A stretch of 64,000 nt of DNA from Isoetes taiwanensis (lineage: Eukaryota > Streptophyta > Lycopodiopsida > Isoetales > Isoetaceae), in contig JAJEKV010000005.1 of the NCBI GenBank assembly GCA_021234155.1, forward strand, positions 28,947,617-29,011,616, written 5' to 3'. Under the pieces are notes generated by a model. That model saw only the letters and a program-made list of their open reading frames with translations. It was not told the DNA's origin and made no database searches. Within the stretch, counting starts at the first letter, position 1. Each line of letters opens with the position of its first letter. Both the position numbers and the translations under genes were made by a program. This document shows positions 36,060-47,717 of this stretch, in pieces.

Positions 36060-36181
36060 TTTTTAATCTACCTTCCACTCATCCAAGGCGAACTGGCGGT
36101 CATGCTCGCATTGACATTACACCACGTCCTAGAGATCACCATAGTGGTCCCATCATCGGTAGTTACGCATGCAACCCATAC

Positions 36182-36577
36182 CTGGCATAGGTTGCATACG
36201 TAGATTAATCTTAACTACACATGAAATTAATCTAAACACAAATCGACATGCTTGAGCCAATTTTTGCTGGCTCCTTTAGTGCATGTGATTAACATAACTA
36301 CCCTAAGGTAATATTTATGAATTAACATTATCATAATATCGGATACATTACTTCCGATAGTACAATTATATTTACTCTAAGCTTTGCAATATTTAACGAC
36401 TTTTAGATCACGATTATTTAAACAATAACCCTAATTTAGACCTATTGTTACATAGACAAGGTTTTAATTATCATACACAAGAATTAGGTGTGCTTCTTAT
36501 TCTCTTCCTTGGGTCCTGCATTACCCTTGGAAGTATATCCCTAAGATGCACTTAAGTATATCTGAATTCTATTTTCT
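36182..36577 (+). repeat. Inverted repeat, left copy (about 396 bp)
   Basis: Starts ctggcataggttgcatacgt and ends tctgaattctattttct. It matches 46,362-46,759 in reverse orientation nearly end to end with a few substitutions and small indels. Confidence 0.88.
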
Positions 36578-39500
36578 ATTTATATTTATAAGGACCCGAG
36601 GTCATATAGCTATCCTTGGAAGGAATTGCATCCTTGCGAAGGATTAATTAACATACTACCTCACATTATCGTTGTTATTTAACTTATTTCCGTATGATAC
36701 ATATACGTACAGCAAATTCTATGCAGTTATTAGGATCTATATTTAACTTATCAACAAGACACATTAAAGCTTATTATACATGGGCACACCTTACCTAAGG
36801 CTAGGACGCATCCACCCATTGAGCCGACGTGGAGTAATTTGGAGATGACTTGGTCGTTGCATTGCTCCCATATTTTTGCTCTACTTCATTGGTGTAGTTA
36901 GATACTACGTCAGTCCCGCACGTTGAAGGCCTCCTGAGCACTAAGGTATCTATCTATCTTACGCTCCATTCGCTTCGGCCATTGCCGGAGTGAACTCTAT
37001 TCTACGGGTCGGTCAATTCGATGCAAGTACGTTCAATCATAAGATTGAGCCCTCCCACTTTCTTCGAAAAGAAAATGGTCCTGCACCCTTTCAATGACGT
37101 TCTACACAATGTCATATCTATTCTCTCCCCTTAAGAGGTTATACGCTTCTTACTTAGCGCATTAATTTACTAGCCTTAGCTGACATATATAACCATCTAA
37201 GATGGATATACATATTATGTTATCATTTATTTCAATATAGTTATGGGTTACCTACTTAGTTAGAACGATTCTAAACCACAAGGTTTTGTCATCATGACAA
37301 TTCCGTCTCATACGTCGAGTCCTCTTGTCGTTAGCGTGTTTCCCGAAGAGTGTTGAGGATGTTGATTGCTTCACCCCTGCAAATTGCCTGACATCTCTTT
37401 CTTTGATCTGTTACGCTATGGGAGGGGAGGAAAATTAAGGGAACTATATATGCAAGGCATATAGCTTACATAATTATAATTACTACTAGAGCTATTAGGT
37501 CCCCCTTGTGCCTCCCTTCGAAGTTGCACGCCTATTCTTGGCAATGTCGCCGGTGTTCCTCCCCTGCAATGGTGTTGACGATTTATATCCTCCTATTTGT
37601 ACGCCAGCTCGTATAGGGTAACTTGTTGATATACTTGGGCCCTCCGGTGTTTTGCCGGCTATGGCACAACACGCTTTGCATCACATTCTAATTAAAGGTG
37701 TGCTGGTCGTTGATGCTTGACATTTGGCCCCGCCTCGATCCTCGTTTCTCGGCGGTAATTGTTCTCCCTTCATGATACTTGAAGCTATTTGGAGGCGTCT
37801 CTTGAGGTTGTGCGCGATTCCTTTGGCTATACTCCTCTGGAGTTGTTCTGTTAATAGTCGATCCTTGGGTTCACCATGTTGCATGCAAGTCCGCGTGCAA
37901 GTTATCGGCTCGGCTCGCCTAGTTGCTTCTCCATCGAGCTTCCAATCTTACTTGTTGATCCCCTCGATCACATGGCTTGGACGTTGTCACGTTCCACAGT
38001 GCTATGCCATCTTCTTGTCTTGAGGTGCCTTACGATGACTTTGATTGTGCTCGTCAGTCTTGATCCTCCTGTTGCCTCTAGGGAGCTCATGGAAGAAGTC
38101 AGTTGCTAGCACTTCTCCAGCTTTCAGTTCCTGACCTTTGTCCCTCTATGCATGTCGGTCTCTCTGGCAAGTAAAGCATCATGGCTCTCCTCCATGCTGG
38201 CTATGTTGTCGAGATGATGGATCCTTATATCTGCGCAGCTTGACCCTTGAGTTGAAAAAGTACCTGCCTTAGATATACCCTTGTCGTTGAATAGCCTAGC
38301 TATTATCTTGAACTCTCTTTTTGCCGAAGGTGCTTCAGTTGCTATCCTTGTCGTTAAGGTGTCGAATGCTTCTACCTTGGGCATTTGATGTGCCCATGTC
38401 GGAGATATGATCGGCTTCTTCTCTTCTAATTACTGGTAGGAGTACCTGACGAAGCCATCACCTAGTTGTTGAAGGCATATCTCCTCGTCGCAGTGCCTTT
38501 CGTAAGTGCATCTCCATCTAATACACGTGTCATAGCGTATCACTCTATATTACCACAAGGTGGAATTATGGTCGTCGAGATATTGCCTTCTTAGTTGGCT
38601 CGTTGAAGTCGGGTCGTTCCTCCTTCTATTGTTGAGGCCACTCGTGTCATAAGTTCGTCAAGTGTTGCTGCTGCCACAAGAGGTAGTGTTGCGTCCTGAC
38701 GATGTCCTGGTGCAGCGCTGATGATCTTGACATGACCGGTGTTGTCTCTTATTCTGACATTGGGTGGATGAGTGGTCTTCCACTTGAGGGCACTTCCCAA
38801 AGTGTTTGGAGTCGAAGGTTTGCTTGGGCTCTGGTCGTTTCTTCCTCGTACTTGCTCTTCCATTTTGATCTTGGGCTATAGTTGTGCTTCCTTGCTTCCT
38901 CATTTGGTAGTCGAAGTGAAGGAGCTTCCGGATCTAAGCGCTAAATCCGTAAAACATGACTCTAAACTCATGTTTCTCCACTATATCTGTGAACGCCCGA
39001 GATATACAATAGACATATACGCATTAACATTGGGATTTTAATTCATCCACTTTTCCAAAACAATTACGAAGATCCACTTAAATGTTTTATACTCCTTTAG
39101 GGTTTCCCCTCCTCCTAAAGTGTTTGATTCTTCGGTTTTGCTGCCTCTTCTTCGTTCTGGTTGACTCCAGGATTCCTTTGAGATGCTGCTACTATTGTTG
39201 AGCTTCATGTCTGATCCGAGCTCGTCACGCCAAGTTGCGAAGAGTGTTCGTCGATGTGATCCCTTGAAAAAGATGCTCCTCCTTAATGTGTATGTCCATC
39301 GTAAGGAATGCGGTGACTGCTCAACGTCCCTATATGCGGTGTGTCGTTGCAAGGTTGCCGATGTGCAGTGCCATTGATCGGTTGAGTAGGATCACCTGGC
39401 TGTTGCAGTCGGGTGTTCTTGAGTGTCTTCGAAGCTCTGAGATCGTGGTCGGTAGGCAGGCATTGTCATTCCTCCGTAGGTTGAATTTCTGAGTGCGACT

Positions 39501-41800
39501 CCTGTTGCTTGGGCTTTGCTTCATTCCAAGGTGCCTCTCCTGTGCCTGGAAATGTGGTCATCTCCATTGCCCCTACCATGGCTCCTTCTAGTCGCCTTTG
39601 CGTGATTTGTACCTGCTGGCTAGGTCGTCTCCTCCGTCCCTTGGGTCCTATCTATTCGAGTCTCGCACTCCTTGGCTGACATGGTAAAGTCATCCTTCCT
39701 TTGGTTTTTAGGTGTTTCTGGGTCCAGAATTCTTGTTCAAACGGAATATTCTCCTCCTTGATATTGCCCCTAATGCTGATATAGGCCTTCAAGTTGGAGA
39801 TGTTCCTTCCCTGATATGCGTCTCCTCCCCCTCATAGTCTCCTACTTTTTGGAACCGATGAAAGTTCTCCTGCTGGTGCAAGGGAGCTAGAAGCTCGTCC
39901 TGGTCATCCTTAGGTGCTTTGTGGTTGCCTAGCTTGGTTGCTCCTTTTGTTGACGTTGCGTGACATTCGCTTGAGCTGCTAGGCTGCAAGGTCGTGGTGG
40001 TCTTCCCTCCGGTTTCTATACGCTCCTGTGTCGCCATGACTTCTCTCCTCAACGGAAGATTATGCCCTCTGGCCCTAGCTCGTGATGCTAACGCGGCATC
40101 GGCGTCAACGTCTTTCACTTTTGTATTTTGCTGCCTTGCATTCTTCCATTTGAAACTCATGTACGTCGAGTTGGTGAAGGCGTCGAGATCGTCTTTCTGA
40201 TGTGAGCTCGTGGACGTGGTAGCCGGGAGGTTGCCATCTAGAAAAATCGTTGGTTACCAATATTCTTCCCATTTGATGAAGATTGATGATAGGCCGGTGG
40301 TGTCTTGTTCTACTCGTTTGTCGATTGAGGTGTTTGTCGTTGTGCTTCTCTCTCTTGGGTCCGTCTTTTCGGTCTCCTCTCCTTATCTGCATGTACATCG
40401 GCTGGGTCCTCGATGTCTTCCAGAAGTTGCGCCTCTAGCTCTTCTGTGGCTCTGGCCCTGTACTTCGAAAGCGATGCTCGTATATTCTAGAGTCTAAGGG
40501 TCTACTTGAAGGGCTCTCCTACAACATTTTGGGCTCTATAAGCAAGCAAGATGGCTCGAGCAGCATTACTGGAGACATATCTATAATCTACAAGTCTATG
40601 GACATTAGGACGTGTGGTATGGCGTGAAATGAGGTTTGTTTTGCAAAGCCTTCATGATGTTTGAGGCATACTCTAAGGTCCTAGCAAAGTTGGTTTGGGG
40701 GGTCCAATCTCCACACATGGAGCGACTTGGGCAGCTCTAGACTCTAGCTCCTTTCTAGGTATCCTGGCAATGTGGAGTGTCAATTGGGGGGCTCTATAAG
40801 TCAAACTGTATTAGAAGGACACGGAATTAGGTCAAGGTTTATGCCTTTGGCATGAGCAGAGGTGATGTAGGAACAGCTGAATTTGGGTTGCTATGCTGAG
40901 GTCTAGATGACTATAACAAAGGGGTGTTTTTGAGCACTTCTATCTAGGAGTGAGGCATCAGCTTCGAGCCGAGAGCAATACTTGCGAGGTACTAATGGGA
41001 TATGCTTCTATTTACAAACAAACCACAGTTTGGGAAAACAATTCAAGGGTTTGAGCAATTTTGATCATTTTGAGCTGGTGTTTGACATTTCTAGCCTAAT
41101 TTGACTGTCTAGACTGTCTAACGGTCCTATTGCAACAAATTTCAGGTGATTTAGAGCTCTGTAGCTCAAGTTATGGAGGTTCAAAGTTTGGAGCAATTGA
41201 TAACACTGACAGGTATATATTCTCTTGGCTTGTTCACCCATCTATTTGTCTCATTTGCTCCCTGTACAGCATCTTTTTTTTTGGGCGGGGTTGCCCCTAG
41301 GCGGGCAAGCCCTCGTCCACGTGAGTTTATAGCACATTCCAAGTATATGCCAATATATGCCAAGAATATGCCAATGACTGCTCTAAACTTGCTATCGGGT
41401 GTAAACTGGCGGTGGCGGCTGTTGTTGGGCAACCACTTTGAAAACCGGCTAATTGGTATTCCTTGCTCGAGCATTTTCGCATCGGCACTAGATTTTAGGG
41501 CATGTTTTGCTGAGAGATGATTGATGTAATCCATGACGTGATCTCCAAGATTTTGCCTCCTCGATGTCTCCTATTCTTGCTTTGCAAACTCTTGCAAAAA
41601 CCTTCACGTCTCCAATTTCCACTAAGCTCTCCAAAAAAATTCTTGCTTATATGCTCTCCATGTTGCATGCATGTTCCATCTTCCATGCATGTTCTATCTT
41701 GCATGCATGTCAAGCATGCATATATGCACATGAGTACGTATACTGGCCCATCAAGTGGCCAGGATCGTTACACACGATATTCTGGAGCATTCTTACTTTG
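36578..41800. other. Element interior, no recognisable protein
   Basis: About 5 kb of moderately GC-rich DNA (37,500-40,500) with only short frames in both directions. Minus-strand pieces such as RRGDRKDGPKREKHNDKH (near 40,350) are basic and gag-like in composition but have no motif. Short repeats of catgcatg occur at 41,660-41,730. Given the gypsy-like LTRs, decayed gag/pol is possible, but nothing can be named. Confidence 0.35.
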
Positions 41801-42330
41801 GATTGAGATATTTTTTCATGCTAGTTGACCAAGCAAAGGTCATTAGCTCACCCCCACAACATTCTAGAGAACATATAGCAAGAAGTTACTATTTTTGGAA
41901 TTTTTTTAAACGTTACTATATTTAGCAACTTATATTTTAGGTTGAGATGCTTATTCATGCTGATTGATCAGTCAATGCTCAATAGCTTACTTCCATAACA
42001 TTCTGAAAGGTCTAATTAAAATTACTATAAACTTATTATTTCGAGATACTTCTATTTTAGGCTGCGATACCTATCCATGCTACTTGACCAATCAAAGAAT
42101 ATTCTCTAGAATTTTATAGAACATTCTAGAACAATTAATGTATATTGCTCAACTTCTATTTCAAATAATTCTATTTTTAGCAATTTTTCTTAAAAATTAC
42201 TACAAATTACTATTTCTAGATACTTTCAAGATCATTAACTGAACACGACATTCCAAAATATCCACAAAAAATAACTATTTTTAGCAACTTTCTATTTTAG
42301 CTTGAGGTGCTTGTCCATGCCACGATATTC
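41801..42330. repeat. Degenerate repeats around 'tctattttaggttgagatgcttatccatgct'
   Basis: The phrase ttctattttaggctgcgata and relatives, followed by ccatgctacttgaccaatca, recurs at about 41,800, 41,935, 42,052 and 42,290. The copies are spaced 115-240 bp apart and poorly conserved. The sequence is non-coding. Confidence 0.6.
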
Positions 42331-42484
42331 TTGAACATCACCTAACTTATATGATCTAGGCATCCTCAAAGTTTATTAGATGACCTAGTGAGTCTAGAGT
42401 TTAAAGTTTGAATTCAAATTTGAAGGGCATTCGAATTCTCTCCATTAAGGTTGAGATTGCCAAAGGAGAGTTCAATCCTTCTTG

Positions 42485-42820
42485 ATCTATTTATGAAAAG
42501 GGAGTGTTAGAATATAGGTTATGATGATCATATAGATCAAGGATTGATGACATGGTGCGAGCCATGTGGCCACGCTGAGGCGGCAATCCCAATAATATGA
42601 GGAGTCGTGACCTTAGGTGTAACATTGTGTCTATATATATTTTGTATGCCACGTTTGGCTCATTCATAATATTCAATCTCATCTACCTATTCTTCACTAT
42701 TCTGGAACTTTACAATTCTATGTGGGCAATTGTCTTATCTCTTGGAAGAGCAAAAAACAACCCATCGGTGGGAAAAGCATTGAAGCTGAGTATGTTACTA
42801 CTTCTGCAGCACAAGAAGTC
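42485..42820 (+). mobile_element. Ty1/copia remnant (LTR start and RNase H piece)
   Basis: A purine run gaaaagggag at 42,496-42,504 is followed by TGTTAGAATATAGG, a typical copia 3' LTR start. Further on, 42,748-42,820 encodes SWKSKKQPIGGKSIEAEYVT then TSAAQEV, the conserved copia RNase H signature (SKKQ...STAEAEY). The order (LTR then RNase H) is rearranged relative to a normal element. It ends exactly at the Helitron terminus. Confidence 0.6.
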
Positions 42821-42821
42821 A

Positions 42822-42855
42822 CTAGTAAACGTATGCCCGGGCGTTGCTGGGCATA
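42822..42855 (-). mobile_element. Second Helitron 3' terminus (body extends rightward)
   Basis: On the minus strand, a hairpin TATGCCC...GGGCATA with loop region AAC is followed by CTAG and T. This is the same architecture as the terminus at 24,431, with a longer, slightly mismatched stem. It interrupts copia RNase H sequence. The 5' TC end was not located. Confidence 0.6.
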
Positions 42856-45179
42856 AGTACGACGTGTGTTCATATGGGGTTTCTCTATATGATTCGTCCT
42901 ATATTGAGTTACCCTTTATGACTCATTTCATGATTATGACTTTGCAATTTGAAGTTTATTTGCAACATTTTAGAGGTTGATTTGAAACATGCATTGGCTA
43001 AATGCAAAAGCCATTTTATAGGTGATGCCAGACATTAGTAGTTAGGCATGTTGATGGAATGAGAAGTTTGTTGTCTGTTATATGTAAAAGTATCAATAAA
43101 TTTAATAGCATTGAAAGGAAATGCTATGCAATATTCATCAACAAATTTGGTGGCTAGCCAGACATAAATTTCCAATGATGTCGACTATATTTTTTAAATA
43201 AGCAGATATATACGTTGGAAGCATGTATTTTTCTTAATAATCTAAAGACTGTCGCCTTTGCCAACATATGCTGGTGCCCTAGACAAAAAGAATGGTTGCT
43301 TCCATAACTGTAACATCCATTGTGTCAAGTGGGTAGCATGGATACAATAAAATCAGTATATAGGCATTGTGATCATGGTCTGCAAGTGCAGGAAATAGGT
43401 TCAAATCATCACTGCAATGTAAAGTATTTGTCTGGCTTCATTTTGCCAATCCAGTGACCATCAAAGCTTTTATATCATAACCACAACAGCCAAAATGATA
43501 CGTTAATACTTACAAATCACACAGTCGAAGCTCCTTCCTTCAAACTCCAATCATCTGAGCAACAAAATTTAAGAAAGCCCTAACTTCTAGTCCACCATAA
43601 CCAGTCAAATGATCCAGACCCATTAAGAGGAATGAATCCCTAAGAAAAAAAAATAGCATTAATCATTTATGGATACACTTATAGAATAAACTCTTGCATA
43701 CTGGCCTAGTATTGCGTAGTATCCTGCAATTCATCAGCTCAACATTAGGAAATGGTCCTTTCAAGTTCAAAACAAAATACATCAATGCAAAATACTTAAT
43801 ATCATGTTCTTTTCCTACATGAAAACCATCCATTAATACAATGTTGTTTTGGATAGCTGAGATATCTAACTCTACATACGACCTGTCTGAATTCTACAAA
43901 CTTGAGAAAGCAAGCAAGTCTCTTCAATAGTACGTACGATAAGATCTAAGCTAAAACCAAACATGGGACTACTATTGTAATAAAATACAAAAAGAAAAAG
44001 AAAAAGAAAAATGTATATCAGTCTGCAACAATATACTGACGAATGGTCCAATCTAATCTATACTTCTATGATTGAACTCATGTGGCGGGGCGCTTCTGGT
44101 GCAAAATGTCAAAGCTGGCATCCATTCTTCAACTTTGCCATGGCACATTTTACTATATTGAAAGTAAAGGTGTAACACCTTAGATGCATCTACACTTTTG
44201 AAAATAATAGAACATCAATTTGAATATTTTAACAATCAATGCATAAATATCACATGCCAAAAAGCGTTAAACACAATACACGTAGAGATATACCTCTCTT
44301 GTCTGCTAGAGCTAAGGATCTAAATCCATTTTGATGCGAAATCTCCAAACACTGTTAGATCTGCAGTACACCTATCACAAAAAACACCATATATAACCTC
44401 GTCTTGTTATCTGGACTGGGATCTGGACCCCCAAGATAATTCGGGAGGCTAGATGCTACAATTCCTCATATCTTGACGTCTTTTCGTTTCCTCATAGGAT
44501 GTTTTAGATGTAGGTAAGGAATAGGAGAGTGCCGCATCCAAGAGAGTAATAGTACGACAAGAGGAGAACTAGACGAGTATTTACAGAAATTCAATCAGGA
44601 GAACGTTATGAGAATAAACGGGAGACTTTGAAAATAATAAATAAATAGATAAATTCAAAATTTTGAGCCGTTGAACAGGCTCGTAATAGAACACCAATAT
44701 GAGATAAATATACGAATGCTACATCGTAGGAGGTATGGACAAAAAAAATATGGATGCTATGTGCTTTTAGAAAATACGTATTATTAGAATGGACAATGTG
44801 TTGGGCATAGATACGTGTTAGGCATAAATATGTGTTAGGCATAGATACGCGGCAGGAAATAGAACACGTAAGCAATGGGCGAACGAGAACACATGGAGCA
44901 CAAATGGAATATTCCAGAAGGAGGGGAAGCATGAAAGATAAGTAATAAATGGATGTCTAATCAAAGATATCCCGTACAGAAGGAGAGCTTAAGACTGGAG
45001 CGTCGATAATTGAAACCGCAGACAGATATAATTAAGGCCAGTTAGGAGAAAGATAGGCTATAGCTTGAGACAGGACACGTGGAGGGATAAGTTAAGGCAT
45101 ACATATGAAATCAACGGCCGCATATGCTAAGAGTAATATCTCCCTATAAAGGTAGATCTCTCTTAATCAATTATTCATA
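42856..45179. other. Probable Helitron body, non-coding
   Basis: No protein was recognised. A small (AAAAAG)n run lies near 43,988-44,010. The right end of the Helitron must lie in or beyond this stretch. Confidence 0.35.
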
Positions 45180-45212
45180 CAAAGAAGAAGAAGAAGAAGA
45201 AGAAGAAGAAGA
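45180..45212. repeat. (GAA)n microsatellite
   Basis: About ten consecutive AAG/GAA units. Confidence 0.95.
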
Positions 45213-45485
45213 GATTTTAACGTCACGCCACAAGGCAGCGTCCTATCGGACATGTGACGGGTCCTGCCCCCACCACTTTACATTGCTGAAGTGGGTCCTT
45301 CCCCCACCAACTTTACATTGCATGGCCACTTTCACAACGAGGCGTTGAACCCGTGACCTTGGGAAATAAATAGGAAACCCTAAATAAACATAAAGAGCCA
45401 CACAAGCAGATAAGTGATAAGTTTATGAGGAGCGCTCAGTTCGGCACAGCGGCGAGGCCGACCGAAGGAGGGTGCAGGGGAGCCA

Positions 45486-45620
45486 ATGGACAAGGGCAAG
45501 AGAATTGTAGAAGCAGTAATAGGTGAGGGTGGAATGTCAAGGAAGAAGAAAACAGCTAGGGTACCAGGTAACCTAACGATCCCTTTCAATACGGGTGGGC
45601 GCCACATTCATGTCGTTTAA
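45486..45620 (+). CDS. Small gene-like start, basic 44-aa frame (unknown)
   Basis: The frame begins MDKGKRIVEAVIGEGGMSRK and continues with a basic run and GNLTIPFNTGGRHI before a stop. Its composition looks like the N-terminus of a nuclear protein or a transposon ORF, not random sequence. It lies antisense to the 16-kb retroelement and 0.2 kb before another protein-like piece in the same direction. No family was recognised, and it may simply be part of a nested element. Confidence 0.3.
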   Translation: MDKGKRIVEAVIGEGGMSRKKKTARVPGNLTIPFNTGGRHIHVV

Positions 45621-45819
45621 TGATGCATGCCGTCCTCCACCAAGCCATCGCACTAACACTGTAGCCATTTGAAATACCCTAAATCGAAAGAGGAAAATTA
45701 CTCCTGCTAGAAGGTAAAGGGGAAGATAGTCGGAAAGGTGTCTCCCTTTTTAATACAAAAAAATTTGTTTTCCTATATTGCTTGTCTCTCTTTTGAGGAC
45801 TTTGAAATATAAGGAATAA

Positions 45820-46133
45820 CTTACAAATTGTATATCTATTCTCGGCTTATTGCGGGAGAGGAAGAACCATACGACCCCACCAAGAGCTTCCAGATTGTTA
45901 CCATCCTCTGCGACCATGCTTACCAGGACCTAAAACTCAAACTCCGTCGAACCTGGTCGTATTGGGATTGCACCAGGAAGCCTTCGAGCTCCGCGACCTT
46001 TTCAACCTTTTGACTATCAGCCCAACCCTTGAGTATCAAGACGTGATCACCCAAGCTTGGGCTAAGTATAAGATGGTTCGTGCCGTAAGGGAGAGCATTC
46101 GATACTCAATCCTCTACCCCCTTACGCAGCCCT
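45820..46133 (+). pseudogene. Unknown protein fragment with one frame change
   Basis: The plus strand reads EEEPYDPTKSFQIVTILCDH then AYQDLKLKLRRTWSYWD. After a one-base frame change near 45,985 it continues FELRDLFNLLTISPTLEYQD and RAVRESIRYSILYPLTQP, ending at a TAG at about 46,131-46,133. The frame is long, charged and well formed, so it was once coding, probably in a mobile element or captured gene. I do not recognise the family. Together with the frame at 45,486 it may be one spliced gene. Confidence 0.4.
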
Positions 46134-46361
46134 AGATTAGTCCTTGTGTTCAACCCCTTTTTGTATAAATGTAATTTTCAGTTCGATGAAGTGTTTTGGC
46201 AAGGATGCCTTTTTGTAACCGTATACATATCTTAATAACAAGTATTTTTTTTCGTAATACTCTCGTCATAATTATCTGGTATGATATGCTTATCGCGATT
46301 TTGTTGCATTTTAGACGGTGCACGTCCCCATCCGTGGGCGACACTGGTGCAACCGGGCCAT

Positions 46362-46759
46362 AGAAAATAGAATTCAGATATACTTAAGTGCATCTTAGGG
46401 ATATACTTCCAAGGGTAATGCAGGACCCAAGGAAGAGAATAAGAAGCACACCTAATTCTTGTGTATGACAATTAAAACCTTGTCTATGATACAATAGGTC
46501 TAAATCAGGGTTATTGTTTAAATAATCGCGATCTAAAAGTCGTTAAATATTGCAAAGCTTAGAGTAAATATAATTGTACTATCGGAAGTAATGTATCCGA
46601 TACTATGATAATGTTAATTCATAAATATTACCTTAGGGTAATTGTGTTAATCACATGCATTAAAGGAGCCAGCAAAAAAATCGGCTCAGGCATGTCGATT
46701 TGTGTTTAGATTAGTTTCATGTGTAGTTAAGATTAATCTACGCATGCAACCTATGCCAG
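46362..46759 (-). repeat. Inverted repeat, right copy (about 398 bp)
   Basis: It mirrors 36,182-36,577, from agaaaatagaattcagata to ctatgccag. A transcript of the whole element would carry both copies and could fold into a long stem. Confidence 0.88.
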
Positions 46760-47000
46760 CCCAGACCAATAATGAACTTTTCATTTTCAGTCCTGGCGCG
46801 ATGTGTGAGACATTGGCTCTAAATGGGTTAAACTTGTCCAATTTGGGTGATATAAGGGTCTAATTCTGCTGGACTCATCGAGTTAGGCAGAATTGACCCC
46901 TATTTGGTCGATTTGGGCTGTTTTGGGCACTATTGGGGCATGGTCTCACATTGCATGGACCAATAATGAACTTTTCATTTTAGGTCTGGCGGCGGCGATG
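46760..47000. repeat. Direct repeat pair of about 35 bp
   Basis: accaataatgaacttttcat followed by ttt-ag-tctggc occurs at about 46,765-46,800 and 46,959-46,995, each followed by a gcg..gatg block. The spacing is about 194 bp. Confidence 0.75.
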
Positions 47001-47704
47001 TAATGAACATCCTCGAATTGGCCTAGGATGTCTGTTTTGACTAAAACAAAAGCTGGAACTTACTAACTCAACTTAATTAAGTAACTTCATACACTTATAA
47101 TTTACTCTAAAACACTTTGTATTAAACAAAATTTTATCATTTACGAAATTAATAAGGCTCTCCTTTGATATGGCTAAGTGCATATCTTTCTTCATTAGAG
47201 TTACTCTCTTGGCGGTAATTTGTGTTTGTTGAGTCTTCAAAATCTTTGCACTAATTTTGCTCTGTTGCTTCTTGAACCTTGGTCTCTCTGGTCTCGTTCT
47301 GCCCTCTCCTCTTCTTGTATCTCTCGCTCTATCTGCTCGTACACTTCTTGGGTCTAATATACAAATCTAACTAACTCTTGTCTAAAACTCGATCTAGCAT
47401 ATTACCTTTTTAAAATTCATCAAGTATTAAGGTGATTATGGCCTAATGTCTCATACGATCTTGAGGGCAAGACCTAGAGTTTAGGTTTGTGCTCTCTGGC
47501 GACATGTGAACATTCTTGCCTTAGAAAGATTTGGCTCAACTGTTTTTAGTCTTTTTATGTTCCAATTCGCTTAACTGTTACTAGCTTAGCATATACTACA
47601 AAAGTGAGAAAAAAAAATTTCCCACTTTTCGATGTTTGAGGATCCTATCAAGTTAGTACTACTGGAAGCATGGCCAGTCTTTGCTCTTGGTCTCCAAGAA
47701 CATT
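47001..47704. other. 5' leader region of the element, no gene
   Basis: AT-rich sequence downstream of the primer-binding site when read on the minus strand. No gag start was recognised. Confidence 0.4.
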
Positions 47705-47715
47705 GCTTTGATACC
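47705..47715 (-). promoter_or_regulatory. Primer-binding site (initiator tRNA-Met type)
   Basis: The minus strand reads GGTATCAAAGC, one mismatch from the common plant primer site TGGTATCAGAGC, and lies two bases inside the 5' LTR. Confidence 0.8.
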
Positions 47716-47717
47716 TT

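Noticed and set aside
45300-45365. tRNA-like B-box (gttgaacccgtgacc) suggesting a tRNA or SINE
   Set aside because: No matching A-box or cloverleaf could be folded at the right distance.
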